A stretch of 43,650 nucleotides of DNA from an uncultured Bacteroidota bacterium (GTDB taxonomy: Bacteria; Bacteroidota; Bacteroidia; Flavobacteriales; BACL11), in NCBI GenBank assembly GCA_902627575.1, contig CACOJQ010000009.1, positions 1 to 43,650 on the forward strand. The letters are read 5' to 3'. Position 1 is the stretch's first letter; the number at the start of each line of letters is the position of its first letter. Position numbers and translations under genes: made by a program. This document shows, in pieces, positions 16,588 to 26,432 of this stretch. The notes below the pieces were generated by a model that was given only the letters and a program-made list of their open reading frames with translations, was not told where the DNA came from and did not search any database.

Positions 16588-17385
16588 TCAATCCTTAACA
16601 GTAAAATCAACAATAAATCCTTCATGTGAACGTACGTTAAATACTCTGTCCTGATCTAAGATTAAATACTGACCCTTAATACCTAGTAATAATCCTTCAA
16701 TAGTACTACTTTTTTCAAGTTTAACACTCTTAATTTTTTTCGGATATTGTTTTACAGGATACCTTACTTCAGTTACATTATCATCAGATAAGATATATTT
16801 TTTTAGTTTTGAAGGCACATATTTCATCAATTCATGCTTTACTCTAACTAAGTCAACAAAATTAGGCTCTCCAGAAAGCATCTTCCGCCAATTTGTTTTA
16901 TCTGAAACATAGGGTTTTAATGCAACTTCAATATCTCCAGAAAATCTTCTATTTGGTACCTTGGCTAACAGAATAGCTTGACTTGCTCCCTGATCCATCC
17001 ATCTAATTACACCTTGACTTGCTCTTGTTATTCCTACCTTAATACCTGAAGAATTAGCTAAATAAACATAATGGTTTGTTAACTGAAATTCTTTTTCCCA
17101 TTTAAGATCTCGCTCCTCTATATTAAGATGAGCAGTACATAGTTCAGGCTTAAAGATACTTGGCGAGGCTTCTGGTAATGTCCAATAACAACTATAGCAG
17201 AATCCTGAACGAAAAAGTTTTCTCATTACTTTTCCACAGTGGCATATAACTAAACCTTTCCAAGAAATTTTTATTTTTTTTTCTAAATAATCATTCATCA
17301 AATGATTTTCACCATTTATGTTGAGTTGATAATTTACAACATCTAATAATTCAGTACTCATTTTTTTTAGTGAATCTCTCAACAT
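16588..17385 (-). CDS. DUF2797 protein, cysteine-rich N-terminus
   Basis: A conserved Bacteroidota family of unknown role. I use the ATG at 17385, giving MLRDSLKKMSTELL, because known members begin in a very similar way. The longer frame to 17448 would run over the divergent GH3 start. The N-terminal half has a likely zinc site: CHCGK, then FRSGFCYSCYW, then KPELCTAHL. The middle YVYLANSSGIKVGITR resembles a GIY-YIG-like segment, but the catalytic tyrosine and arginine set is not complete to my eye, so nuclease activity is only a guess. About 265 residues. Confidence 0.85.
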   Translation of the reverse strand: MLRDSLKKMSTELLDVVNYQLNINGENHLMNDYLEKKIKISWKGLVICHCGKVMRKLFRSGFCYSCYWTLPEASPSIFKPELCTAHLNIEERDLKWEKEFQLTNHYVYLANSSGIKVGITRASQGVIRWMDQGASQAILLAKVPNRRFSGDIEVALKPYVSDKTNWRKMLSGEPNFVDLVRVKHELMKYVPSKLKKYILSDDNVTEVRYPVKQYPKKIKSVKLEKSSTIEGLLLGIKGQYLILDQDRVFNVRSHEGFIVDFTVKD

Positions 17386-17392
17386 AATTTTG
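17385..17392 (+). promoter_or_regulatory. -7 element (TAATTTTG) for the GH3-family gene
   Basis: TAATTTTG ends 27 bases before the TTG at 17420. It overlaps the first base of the divergent DUF2797 gene. Its position helps to rule out the longer GH3 start at 17390, which would lie inside the element. Confidence 0.5.
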
Positions 17393-17419
17393 TATTTTTC
17401 AGCCCTTAAATTTACAAAA

Positions 17420-18967
17420 TTGGCTAACTTTTCAGTTAAAAACTCCATACTTTCTTTAGTAATACAAAAACGTATTAAAAATATTTATAAATTTATTAGT
17501 AATCCTTTTGATTGTCAAAGTGAGATTTTAAAATATTTAATTAAAAAAGGTAAAAAAACTTCTTTTGGTAAAGAACATAATTTTAATGAAATTTCAGACT
17601 ACAATAGCTTTAAAAAAAATATCCCAATTAGAAAATATGAAGAATTAGCACCTTACATAAATAAAATAAGAAATGGAGATACAGACGTATTATGGCCTGG
17701 TAAAATAAAACGATTTGCAAAATCTTCAGGTACTACTAACAGTAAAAGTAAGTATATTCCAGTGACAGATGAATGTTTACAAGAATGTCATTTTAAAGCA
17801 GGTAAAGATATGCTTTCTCTTTATGAAAACAATTTTCCTAAGAGTGACTTATATAATGGGAAAGGCTTAATGCTTGGAGGATCACTAAACAAATTTTCAA
17901 AAGAAAAAATTCAAGAAGGAGACCTATCTGCAATATTATTGAACGAATTTCCATTTTGGGTGAGCTATCATAGGGTGCCAGATTTAGATACTGCACTAAT
18001 GAAAGAATGGGATGAGAAATTGAACAAGATTGCTCATCAAGCTATGAATGAAAATATAACAAGCTTAACAGGTGTACCATCTTGGATGCTTATACTGTTA
18101 AAACGAGTTTTAGCTTTAAGTGGAGCAAAAAATATTTATGAATTATGGCCAAATTTAGAATTATATATGCATGGGGGAGTTAACTTTGAACCATATAAAA
18201 AACAGTTTGAAGAGCTTATACCAAGTAAAAAAATGAACTACTTAGAAAACTATAACGCATCTGAAGGCTTTATTGCTGTTCAAGACCAGTCTGTATCAAA
18301 AGGTATGCTTCTCATGCTAGATTATGGAATATTTTATGAGTTTCTTGATATAGAAAAATATAGAAAAGCAGATATGAATGCAGTTGATTTAAAACATGTT
18401 GAACTAGGTAAAAAATATGCACTAATTATGTCAACAAATGCAGGGCTTTGGAGATATTTGATTGGAGATATTATAGAGTTTACCTCTATTTCTCCTTTTA
18501 GAATTAAAATTGCTGGAAGGACAAAAAGCTGTATAAACACGTTTGGAGAAGAACTAATGGTACATAATACTGATCAAGCAGTAAGTGAAGCGTGTAAAAA
18601 AAATAATTGTTCTATAAACGATTACACAATAGCTCCTATTTTTATAAGTAATAACTCTGGAGGTCACCAATGGCTTATTGAGTTTGAAAAAAAACCTTCA
18701 GACATTAAATTATTTATGAAAGAAATTGATGATAATCTAAAAAAACTTAATTCAGATTATGAAGCAAAACGGACAGACGATCTTATTCTAAAATTTCCAG
18801 AGGTTATAATACTTGAAAATAAAGAATTTTACAAATGGTTAAAACAGAATAAACGTCTTGGAGGACAAAATAAAATACCTAGATTAAATGAAAGCAGAAT
18901 TATTGCTGAAGAAATAATTGCAATCAAGAATAAGTTTTCAACAAATCAAAATACAAATAACAATTAA
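17420..18967 (+). CDS. GH3-family acyl-adenylate (amido) synthetase
   Basis: A member of the adenylate-forming GH3 superfamily, known in plants for joining amino acids to auxin or jasmonate and common but unassigned in Bacteroidota. The three ATP/AMP motifs are visible: SSGTTNSKSKYIPVT, YNASEGFIAVQ, and WRYLIGDIIEFTS. There is no ATG before the conserved N-terminus. The TTG at 17420 gives MANFSVKNSILSLVIQKRI, which fits the family start; an earlier TTG at 17390 falls within a promoter element. About 515 residues, the normal size. The acid substrate and amine acceptor cannot be told from sequence. It is divergent from DUF2797. Confidence 0.88.
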   Translation: MANFSVKNSILSLVIQKRIKNIYKFISNPFDCQSEILKYLIKKGKKTSFGKEHNFNEISDYNSFKKNIPIRKYEELAPYINKIRNGDTDVLWPGKIKRFAKSSGTTNSKSKYIPVTDECLQECHFKAGKDMLSLYENNFPKSDLYNGKGLMLGGSLNKFSKEKIQEGDLSAILLNEFPFWVSYHRVPDLDTALMKEWDEKLNKIAHQAMNENITSLTGVPSWMLILLKRVLALSGAKNIYELWPNLELYMHGGVNFEPYKKQFEELIPSKKMNYLENYNASEGFIAVQDQSVSKGMLLMLDYGIFYEFLDIEKYRKADMNAVDLKHVELGKKYALIMSTNAGLWRYLIGDIIEFTSISPFRIKIAGRTKSCINTFGEELMVHNTDQAVSEACKKNNCSINDYTIAPIFISNNSGGHQWLIEFEKKPSDIKLFMKEIDDNLKKLNSDYEAKRTDDLILKFPEVIILENKEFYKWLKQNKRLGGQNKIPRLNESRIIAEEIIAIKNKFSTNQNTNNN

Positions 18968-19014
18968 TATTAATTTAAAATAATTCTTTTTTTATTTTAG
19001 TAAAAAAATATAAA

Positions 19015-19629
19015 ATGCACATAGCTATAGCAGGAAATATCGGATCTGGAAAAACAACTTTAACAACTAAGCTAGTAAAACATTACAAATGGGAAGCACA
19101 CTACGAAGATGTAGAAAATAATCCCTATTTAAATGATTTTTATAAAGACATGCAAAGATGGTCATTTAATTTGCAGGTTTACTTCTTAAATAGCCGCTTT
19201 AGACAAATAATCTCTATCAAGAATAGCAAGAAAAGTTATATTCAAGATAGAACAATATATGAGGACGCAAAAATATTTGCCCCTAACCTTCACCACATGG
19301 GATTAATGAGCACAAGAGATTTTGAAAACTATATGGAAATTTTTAATCTAATGGATGGATTTATTGAAGGACCTGACCTACTTATATACTTAAGAGCTAG
19401 TGTCCCTATTTTAGTTGAGCAAATACAAAAAAGAGGTAGAGAATACGAAAATAGTATTAGACTCGACTATTTAACAAGATTAAATGAGCGTTATGAGGCT
19501 TGGATTGGAGAATATGACAAAGGTAATTTACTTATTATTGATGTAGACAATTTAAATTACGCAGATAAAGATGAAGATTTAAGCAAGGTGATTGAAAAAA
19601 TAGATGCAAAAATAAATGGTCTGTTTTAA
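19015..19629 (+). CDS. Deoxynucleoside kinase with DRT motif
   Basis: A second salvage kinase, 204 residues, of the dCK/dGK/TK2-like fold. The P-loop is GNIGSGKTT (Lys13). The substrate block is EDVENNPYLNDFYKD, with the catalytic Asp-Arg pair Asp78-Arg79 in QDRTIYEDAKIF. The lid region is KRGREYENSI. It differs from the kinase at 13645 in having the usual DR motif, so the two are probably of different base specificity. It stands alone, ending at a strong terminator facing hppA. No -7 element was found in the short upstream gap. Confidence 0.93.
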   Translation: MHIAIAGNIGSGKTTLTTKLVKHYKWEAHYEDVENNPYLNDFYKDMQRWSFNLQVYFLNSRFRQIISIKNSKKSYIQDRTIYEDAKIFAPNLHHMGLMSTRDFENYMEIFNLMDGFIEGPDLLIYLRASVPILVEQIQKRGREYENSIRLDYLTRLNERYEAWIGEYDKGNLLIIDVDNLNYADKDEDLSKVIEKIDAKINGLF

Positions 19630-19656
19630 TCTTAAAGATCTTTCATTCAAATAATT

Positions 19657-19690
19657 AAAAAGCCGAGAAAATATTTTCTCGGCTTTTTTT
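19657..19690. terminator. Bidirectional rho-independent terminator between dNK and hppA
   Basis: AAAAGCCGAGAAAATA with TTTTCTCGGCTTTT forms a long stem with almost no loop, and T tracts lie on both sides. It serves both convergent genes. Confidence 0.88.
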
Positions 19691-19714
19691 GTCTATTTAA
19701 AAATTTTAATAGAT

Positions 19715-22123
19715 TTATTGCACACAGTTTTTTTCTTGCGCATATTGCATAATAAGATTTCTTAATTTTTCAAAATCTTCACTATCTATTGGATATTTTT
19801 TCAAAAGCTCATCTGATTTGATTTGGATTTCTTTATCCAATTCAATTTGAGGACACACACAATCTTCCACATATTTCATGGCTTCTTCCTCCATGCTTAA
19901 TTCTTTTATGTCAACACTTAATTCTTCTTGTACTTGAGCATCCAAATCACTTGTAGATGAATGAGATCCTAGAATTGGAGCAACAACTAATCCAATTAAA
20001 CAAGTCAGTTTAATTAAAATATTCATAGATGGACCAGACGTGTCTTTAAAAGGGTCTCCAACAGTATCTCCTGTTACAGACGCCTTGTGCGCTTCTGAGC
20101 CTTTATATGTCATCTCCCCATTAATCTCAACTCCGGCTTCAAAGGATTTTTTTGCATTATCCCAAGCTCCACCAGCATTGTTTTGAAAAATTGCCCATAG
20201 CACACCGCTTACTGTAACACCAGCCATATATCCACCCAACATTTCAGCAATTTCTTTATTATCCATACCAAAAATCATGGGAAGAAATGCTATAGCTAAT
20301 GGAAATAAAATTGTCATTAGTCCAGGTGCCATCATTTCTTTAAGTGATGCTTTTGTTGAAATGTCTACACATTTATCATATTCTGGTTTGCCTTTACCTT
20401 CCATAATTCCAGCAATTTCTTTAAACTGTCTCCTTACTTCATAAACCATTTCCATTGCTGCCTTACCCACAGCATTCATTGCAAGAGCAGAAAAAACAAC
20501 AGGAACCATACCTCCAACAAATAGCATAGCTAAAACAGGAGCTTTAAAAATATTAATCCCATCAATGCCTGTAAATGTTACGTATGCAGCAAACAAAGCA
20601 AGAGAAGTCAAAGCTGCCGAAGCTATTGCAAAGCCTTTTCCAGTTGCTGCTGTAGTATTCCCAACTGAATCTAAAATATCAGTTCTTTCTCTTACAATAG
20701 GATCCTGCTCACTCATCTCTGCAATTCCACCCGCATTATCCGAGATTGGCCCAAAAGCATCAATTGCTAACTGCATAGCTGTTGTTGCCATCATCGCTGA
20801 TGCAGACATTGCAACACCGTAAAAACCAGCAAATTCATATGAAGCCCAAATTGCTCCCGCAAACAGTAAAACTGAAGGGAAAGTTGAAATCATTCCAGTC
20901 GCTAATCCAGAGATTATATTTGTAGCTGCACCTGTACTTGATTGTTGAACAATTTTTAGTATGGGCTTTTTACCAAGTCCTGTATAATACTCTGTTACTG
21001 AAGAAATCAGTCCTCCAACTACTAAACCTACTAATGAAGCATAAAAAACATCTAGTGAGGTAAATTCAAGCATCCCTTCACCAAAAAAGTTCATTATCAT
21101 TGTTTTAGGGAGCATGTAAACTGTCAAAAAATAGCTTGATATTGCAACTAATATAATAGATGTAATATTTCCTACATTTAATGCAGCCATTACTTTATTT
21201 TCCTTTGCATTGTTATCTTTGATTTTTACTAGCATAGTTCCAATCGCAGATATAATAATTCCTGCACCAGCTATTGCCATAGGTAGCAATATTGCTCCAT
21301 TAAGAATCCCTCCTACTTGATCAAAAGCCACACTTGCCATATCCTCAATCAAATAATAACCAAGCAACATAGCGGCCAAAACAGTAGCAACATAAGATCC
21401 AAATAAATCAGCCCCCATTCCTGCAACATCACCAACGTTATCACCAACATTATCTGCAATTGTCGCTGGATTTCTAGGATCATCTTCAGGAATATCAGCT
21501 TCTACTTTACCAACTAAATCTGCACCAACATCTGCTGCTTTTGTATAAATTCCTCCTCCAACACGAGCAAATAATGCAATAGATTCAGCCCCTAATGAGA
21601 AACCGGCTAATGCTTCTAAAGTAACTAACATCGCATTTTCTAATCCTGAAAAGTAATTGAAAAAGAAGATGAAAAAACCAGTTAAACCCAGCACAGCCAG
21701 TCCAGCAACACCTAATCCCATAACAGTACCTCCACCAAAAGAAATTTTTAATGCTTTTGGTAAAGATGTTTTAGCTGCCTGAGTTGTTCTAACATTAGTT
21801 CTTGTAGCAATCTTCATCCCTATATTACCTGCAAAAGCTGAAAAAATAGCTCCAAAGACAAAAGCAATTACTATCATCCAATGTGTTGTTTCTACTATTG
21901 TTGAAACTAAAAAAAGTAAAGCACTAACAATCAATACAAAAATTGACAATAATTTATACTCAGCTCTTAAAAACGCTAATGCTCCTTCATAAATGTAATC
22001 AGAAATTTCTTTCATTTTACCATCGCCAGCATCTTGTTTCATTACCCAAGATCTTTTTGCCAACATATATACTAATCCAACTACTGCTAAAATAGCTGGT
22101 ATATAAATCATAAATGACTTCAT
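19715..22123 (-). CDS. hppA: Membrane-bound ion-translocating pyrophosphatase, with Cys-containing C-terminal tail
   Basis: It couples hydrolysis of pyrophosphate to pumping of H+ and/or Na+ across the cytoplasmic membrane. There are multiple membrane helices. The catalytic loop [19 protein letters not shown] is followed by [24 protein letters not shown]. The [12 protein letters not shown] motif has Ala, not Lys, at the position of the K+-substituting lysine, so this is the K+-dependent type. H+ versus Na+ cannot be decided by eye. The family core ends near VAPILGSH; about 80 further residues form an acidic tail with DCVCP and a final NCVQ, noted in the findings. It has a -7 element at 22163-22170 and is divergent from etfB. 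Confidence 0.95.
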   Translation of the reverse strand: MKSFMIYIPAILAVVGLVYMLAKRSWVMKQDAGDGKMKEISDYIYEGALAFLRAEYKLLSIFVLIVSALLFLVSTIVETTHWMIVIAFVFGAIFSAFAGNIGMKIATRTNVRTTQAAKTSLPKALKISFGGGTVMGLGVAGLAVLGLTGFFIFFFNYFSGLENAMLVTLEALAGFSLGAESIALFARVGGGIYTKAADVGADLVGKVEADIPEDDPRNPATIADNVGDNVGDVAGMGADLFGSYVATVLAAMLLGYYLIEDMASVAFDQVGGILNGAILLPMAIAGAGIIISAIGTMLVKIKDNNAKENKVMAALNVGNITSIILVAISSYFLTVYMLPKTMIMNFFGEGMLEFTSLDVFYASLVGLVVGGLISSVTEYYTGLGKKPILKIVQQSSTGAATNIISGLATGMISTFPSVLLFAGAIWASYEFAGFYGVAMSASAMMATTAMQLAIDAFGPISDNAGGIAEMSEQDPIVRERTDILDSVGNTTAATGKGFAIASAALTSLALFAAYVTFTGIDGINIFKAPVLAMLFVGGMVPVVFSALAMNAVGKAAMEMVYEVRRQFKEIAGIMEGKGKPEYDKCVDISTKASLKEMMAPGLMTILFPLAIAFLPMIFGMDNKEIAEMLGGYMAGVTVSGVLWAIFQNNAGGAWDNAKKSFEAGVEINGEMTYKGSEAHKASVTGDTVGDPFKDTSGPSMNILIKLTCLIGLVVAPILGSHSSTSDLDAQVQEELSVDIKELSMEEEAMKYVEDCVCPQIELDKEIQIKSDELLKKYPIDSEDFEKLRNLIMQYAQEKNCVQ

Positions 22124-22162
22124 TTTATTAATTTTATATTAAACTTTTTATTAAGATGGTTG

Positions 22163-22170
22163 CAAAAATA
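22163..22170 (-). promoter_or_regulatory. -7 element (TATTTTTG) for hppA
   Basis: The minus-strand TATTTTTG ends 39 bases before the hppA ATG at 22123. Confidence 0.4.
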
Positions 22171-22264
22171 ATCTTTTTAAATAAATGAAATATTAGATAG
22201 CCAAATATTATTAATCTTCTGATATTTAAATTGATATTAATATTTCTATTTGCAGCATTTTAAT

Positions 22265-22272
22265 TAAATTTG
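22265..22272 (+). promoter_or_regulatory. -7 element (TAAATTTG) for the etfBA operon
   Basis: TAAATTTG ends 28 bases before the etfB ATG at 22301. A TTTG at 22249-22252 is too close (12 bases) to be a standard -33 element. Confidence 0.4.
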
Positions 22273-22300
22273 CTTTATTAATAACATAAATAAAAAAAAA

Positions 22301-23047
22301 ATGAATATTTTAGTTTGTATCAGTAGCGTACCTGATACCACAACAAAAATTAATTTTTCAGATAATGGGAGCAAATTTGATTCTTCAGGTGTACAGTTTG
22401 TAATTAACCCCTATGATGAATTTGGATTAACAAAAGCAATAATGTTAAAAGAAAAACATGGAGGTAAAGTAACTACAATAACTGTAGGAGAATTGAATAT
22501 AGAACCTGTTATAAGAAAAGCTCTTGCAATTGGTGCAGATGAAGCTGTAAGAGTGAATATGTCTCCTAAAGATAGTTATTCAACAGCAGTTGAAATTAGC
22601 AACTATATCAGTGAAAATACATTTGATCTTATTATCTGTGGTAAAGAATCCAGTGACTATAATGGAGGAGTCGTTGGAGGAATAATTGCTGAACTAACAA
22701 ATCGGCCATTTGTAAACGCTTGCAATGGATTAAGTATAACTCAAAATACCGCAAATCTTTACAGAGAGATTGATGGTGGAAAAGAAAATCTTGAAATTGA
22801 TTTACCTATAATTATAGGTGGACAAAAAGGATTAGTTGAAGAATCTGAACTACGAATACCAAACATGCGTGGAATAATGCAAGCAAGAACAAAACCTCTT
22901 TTGGTAATTGAACCCAAAATGAATGATATTCTGACTGAATCAATAAGTTTTGAAAAACCAAGTGAAAGAGGTGATTGTAAAATTATTTCTAATGAAAATG
23001 TATCTGAACTAGTTTCATTACTTCAAAATGAAGCTAAAGTAATTTAA
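22301..23047 (+). CDS. etfB: Electron transfer flavoprotein beta subunit
   Basis: It forms the ETF dimer with EtfA, carrying electrons from acyl-CoA and related dehydrogenases to the quinone pool. At 248 residues it is the usual length. It shows the ETF-beta start NILVCISSVPDTTTKINF, INPYDEFGLTKAIMLKEKHGG, the GADEAVRV strand, then TFDLIICGKESSDYNGGVVGG (nucleotide-binding loop), and the C-terminal LRIPNMRGIMQARTKPL signature. The leader before the ATG is a run of A, the Bacteroidota translation-start signal. The etfA ATG follows 12 bases after the stop. Confidence 0.95.
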   Translation: MNILVCISSVPDTTTKINFSDNGSKFDSSGVQFVINPYDEFGLTKAIMLKEKHGGKVTTITVGELNIEPVIRKALAIGADEAVRVNMSPKDSYSTAVEISNYISENTFDLIICGKESSDYNGGVVGGIIAELTNRPFVNACNGLSITQNTANLYREIDGGKENLEIDLPIIIGGQKGLVEESELRIPNMRGIMQARTKPLLVIEPKMNDILTESISFEKPSERGDCKIISNENVSELVSLLQNEAKVI

Positions 23048-23059
23048 AAAAAATAAAAA

Positions 23060-24004
23060 ATGTCAATAATAGTTTATACAGAGAGTTGGGAAGAAAAATT
23101 TAGAAAAAGTACATTTGAAGCTGTTTCATATGCAAGCGAAGTTGCGAAAATGTTATCAACAAACGTTATCGCTATTTCTTTCGGAGAAGAAAGTAGCGAA
23201 GAACTAGCAAAATTAGGCAACTACGGGGCTGAAAAAGTTCTTGCATGTAACCAAATTGAAAAAGGAGATAGTGAAGCGACAAGTAATTTCTTAGCAGAAA
23301 ATAGTATTGATGCAAATATCATTGTATTTGCAACTACAAACACTTCCAAAATGATTGCTTCAAGACTTAGTGCAAAAATTAAAGCTGGTATAGTTTCTAA
23401 TGTAATTGAATTACCTTCAGAAGTAAGTCCTGTAACTTTAAAACGAAAATCTTTTTCAAGTAAAGCAATAGAACAAGTAAAAGTTAATTCAGATAAAGCA
23501 ATTATTTGTCTAGCTTCAAATTCATATGGAGTTATTGAAAATCATAAAAATTGTAGTATTGAGAAAAAAACAATAAATAGTTCTGAAAATATTAGATTTA
23601 AAGGGCAAGAAATTGCAAATGGAAAATTATCATTAGCTGAAGCTGAAATTATTGTTTCTGCTGGTAGAGGCTTAAAAGGACCTGAAAACTGGAAAATGAT
23701 AGAAGATTTGGCAGAAACTTTAGGTGCTGCAACTGCATGCTCCAAGCCTGTTTCTGATATTGGATGGAGATCTCACGATGAACACGTTGGGCAAACTGGT
23801 AAAGCTGTTGCTCCTAATCTATATTTTGCAATAGGCATATCTGGTGCTATACAACATTTGGCAGGTGTTAACTCCTCAAAAGTAATGGTAGTAATTAACA
23901 CTGATCCTGAAGCTCCTTTCTTCAAATCTGCGGACTACGGAATAGTAGGTGATGCTTTTGAAATAGTTCCAAAGTTGATTGAAGAAATAAAAAAAATAAG
24001 ATAG
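23060..24004 (+). CDS. etfA: Electron transfer flavoprotein alpha subunit (FAD-binding)
   Basis: At 314 residues it is the normal length. The N-terminal half is an ETF-like Rossmann domain. The C-terminal FAD domain carries [44 protein letters not shown], and [21 protein letters not shown], followed by [19 protein letters not shown]. These contact FAD. It follows etfB and precedes the nuclease-family gene with a 1-base gap, so the four genes 22301-26341 look like one operon. ETF:quinone oxidoreductase is not in the window. Confidence 0.96.
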   Translation: MSIIVYTESWEEKFRKSTFEAVSYASEVAKMLSTNVIAISFGEESSEELAKLGNYGAEKVLACNQIEKGDSEATSNFLAENSIDANIIVFATTNTSKMIASRLSAKIKAGIVSNVIELPSEVSPVTLKRKSFSSKAIEQVKVNSDKAIICLASNSYGVIENHKNCSIEKKTINSSENIRFKGQEIANGKLSLAEAEIIVSAGRGLKGPENWKMIEDLAETLGAATACSKPVSDIGWRSHDEHVGQTGKAVAPNLYFAIGISGAIQHLAGVNSSKVMVVINTDPEAPFFKSADYGIVGDAFEIVPKLIEEIKKIR

Positions 24005-24005
24005 T

Positions 24006-24605
24006 TTGGATTTGATTCAACTAGACATTTCAGCTATTAAACAAAGTGATTCTCAAAACAACGCATACGTTTTGATATTAAATGAATTGACTGGTAAAAG
24101 ACAATTACCAGTTGTTATTGGATGGTGCGAAGCTCGATCTATCGCAATAGCTCTTGAAGGGTCTTCTCAACCAAATAGACCTCTAACTCATGACTTATTC
24201 AAAAAAATTGGAGATAAATTTAATTTAACTGTTCAAAAAGTAGTAATCCACACATTAATTGAAGGCATTTTTCATGCTGCATTTTATTGTAAAAACAACA
24301 ATACTGGTCAAGAGGAAACAATAGATGCAAGAACATCGGATGCAATTGCAATTGCATTAAGATATAAGTGCCCAATTTTTACATACGAAGATATTTTAAC
24401 ACGAGCAGGTATCATAATAAATAGTTCAAGACAAACAGATAAATCTATAGATATAGAAGATAAAAAAAATGAAAAAAATAAAAAATCTGTTACTTTAAGC
24501 CTAAAAAAACTTAAAAAATTATTAAATATTGCTATTGAAGAAGAAGACTATGAAAAAGCTTCAAGAATTAGAGACGAAATAAGAAAAAGAGAGAAAAATA
24601 AATGA
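24006..24605 (+). CDS. Bifunctional nuclease family (DUF151) protein with C-terminal UVR motif
   Basis: Residues of about 1-135 form the BFN/DUF151 domain: LNELTGKRQLPVVIGWCEARSIAIAL, RPLTHDLF, TIDARTSDAIAIALRYKCPIFT. After a Lys/Asn-rich linker, the last about 40 residues are a UvrB/UvrC-like UVR helix pair (LKKLLNIAIEEEDYEKASRIRDEI). This domain pairing is known in Bacteroidota. The start is a TTG at 24006, giving MDLIQLDISAI; another TTG 6 bases later is possible. It starts 1 base after etfA stops, and its TGA overlaps the next ATG. Nuclease activity is shown for a few relatives only, so the substrate is uncertain. Confidence 0.88.
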   Translation: MDLIQLDISAIKQSDSQNNAYVLILNELTGKRQLPVVIGWCEARSIAIALEGSSQPNRPLTHDLFKKIGDKFNLTVQKVVIHTLIEGIFHAAFYCKNNNTGQEETIDARTSDAIAIALRYKCPIFTYEDILTRAGIIINSSRQTDKSIDIEDKKNEKNKKSVTLSLKKLKKLLNIAIEEEDYEKASRIRDEIRKREKNK

Positions 24606-26341
24606 AAAAAATATTTATAATCTCATTATTTATTTTCTTCAATACAAATTTATTCTCTATTGACATTACAGGCAAATGGTTTTTTGAAAATATTAAATAT
24701 TCTGAGGATTCGAGTAATAAAAATTTAATACCAGTAGCCCAAGATGATTATATGCTTATTAATGAAGATGGAACTTTTTTATATGAACTAAAAGATGTAA
24801 AAAAATACAAAATAGGTAGATGGTCTTTAGATTCAAGTAAACTAGATCTAACATTTTATTATTTAAACAAAAGATTATCAGGTGAAAAAGCTCCTGATTA
24901 TCAGCATCTTTTAGACATTGATACTATCCGCACATATAAAATAAAAGTCAAACAAAATCAATTAACTCTTTCTGAAAATAAAATTAATTACACATTTATC
25001 AAGGATAGTAAAAAAATTGACGAAATAAAATCATATAAACATTCAAGCGGATTTTCGATTAACTCGATCTTAAGAGGGATGTTAGGAATTTCAGTACTGT
25101 TATTTATCTCATTTTTATTTAGCAGAAACAAAAAAGCTATCGACTGGACTTTAATTGGTAAAGGTTTAATAATTCAAATTATTTTTGCCATTCTTGTTTT
25201 AAAAGTACCTTTTGTTTCTTCATCATTTGAGTTTATTGGAAAAATATTCACAAAGATTATTTCTTTTACTCAAGATGGCACTATGTTTTTATTTAGATCA
25301 TTTAGTAGTGGTATTATTGAATCACCTCTAATGAATTTTGTTGTGATGATATTACCCACTGTAATATTCTTTTCTGCTCTTACATCTTTGTTTTACTATT
25401 GGAAAATTATCCCAAAAATTATTTATGGATTTGCTTGGGTTATGAAAAAATCTATGGGACTTTCTGGTCCTGAAAGTGTAGCTGCAGCTGGAAACATATT
25501 TTTAGGTCAAACCGAATCACCACTTCTAGTTAAACCCTATTTGAATAAAATGACAATGTCAGAAATTTTATGTTTGATGAGTGGAGGCATGGCTACTATA
25601 GCTGGTGGTGTATTAGCAGCTTATATTGGCTTTTTAGGAGGCGATAACCCTACGCAACAAATAATGTTTGCAAAGCATTTATTAGCCGCTTCTGTAATGT
25701 CCGCCCCAGCAGCGGTTATTGCAGCAAAAATATTGTGGCCGGAAGAAGAAAAGTTTGAAGAAAAGATTGAGCTTTCTCAAGAAAATATCGGAACTAATGC
25801 TTTAGAAGCAATATCTAAAGGAACAACAGACGGAATTAAGCTAGCAGTAAATGTTGGAGCAATGCTACTAGTGTTTATTGCTTTAATATCTATGTCTAAC
25901 TTTGTGCTTCAGAAAATTGGACATTGGACAACTATAAATTCTTTAATATCTGAAAACACGCAATACTCTGAGTTATCTTTAAATATGATTCTAGGATATA
26001 TAGGAGCCCCCTTAGCTTGGCTAATGGGTGTTTGTAAAGAGGATATGTTTCTAGTAGGACAGTTATTAGGAGAGAAAACTGTACTAAATGAATTTGTAGC
26101 TTATGTATCTTTAGGAGAAATGAAAAGCGTAGGAGCTTTTGTAGAGTATAAATCTATTATCATTGCTACATATATCTTATGTGGCTTTGCCAATTTTGCC
26201 TCCATTGGAATTCAAATTGGAGGAATAGGTGCTCTTGTACCTTCTAGAAAAAGAGATTTATCTAAACTAGGGTTTTTAGCTTTATTAGCTGGTACATTAG
26301 CATCATTATTTACTGCAGTAATTGTCGGAATGATTTTTTGA
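24602..26341 (+). CDS. NupC-family nucleoside transporter with an N-terminal periplasmic domain
   Basis: The C-terminal about 430 residues are a concentrative nucleoside transporter: GMLGISVLLFISFLF, MKKSMGLSGPESVAAAGNIFLGQTESPLL, MSGGMATIAGGVLAAYIGFLGG, GAPLAWLMGVCKEDMFLVGQLLGEKT, and GFANFASIGIQIGGIGALVPSRK. The N-terminal about 150 residues begin with a signal peptide and form a beta-rich, lipocalin-like domain (DITGKWFFENIKYSEDSS, YKIGRWSLDSSKLDL) placed outside the membrane. Uptake is driven by H+ or Na+. The ATG overlaps the preceding stop in ATGA. Its neighbours thyA and the salvage kinases make a nucleoside-supply theme. Confidence 0.9.
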   Translation: MKKIFIISLFIFFNTNLFSIDITGKWFFENIKYSEDSSNKNLIPVAQDDYMLINEDGTFLYELKDVKKYKIGRWSLDSSKLDLTFYYLNKRLSGEKAPDYQHLLDIDTIRTYKIKVKQNQLTLSENKINYTFIKDSKKIDEIKSYKHSSGFSINSILRGMLGISVLLFISFLFSRNKKAIDWTLIGKGLIIQIIFAILVLKVPFVSSSFEFIGKIFTKIISFTQDGTMFLFRSFSSGIIESPLMNFVVMILPTVIFFSALTSLFYYWKIIPKIIYGFAWVMKKSMGLSGPESVAAAGNIFLGQTESPLLVKPYLNKMTMSEILCLMSGGMATIAGGVLAAYIGFLGGDNPTQQIMFAKHLLAASVMSAPAAVIAAKILWPEEEKFEEKIELSQENIGTNALEAISKGTTDGIKLAVNVGAMLLVFIALISMSNFVLQKIGHWTTINSLISENTQYSELSLNMILGYIGAPLAWLMGVCKEDMFLVGQLLGEKTVLNEFVAYVSLGEMKSVGAFVEYKSIIIATYILCGFANFASIGIQIGGIGALVPSRKRDLSKLGFLALLAGTLASLFTAVIVGMIF

Positions 26342-26432
26342 TTTTATGTGAAGTATAATTTAAAATCAAAAAGTTAGAAGGAGTTATTTTATAAAAATTG
26401 ATATGAATAAACTTAAGAAATAAATTAAATAT

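Noticed and set aside
17386-17448. Longer DUF2797 start at 17448
   Set aside because: It would overlap the GH3 start and add residues absent from the family; the ATG at 17385 gives the conserved beginning.
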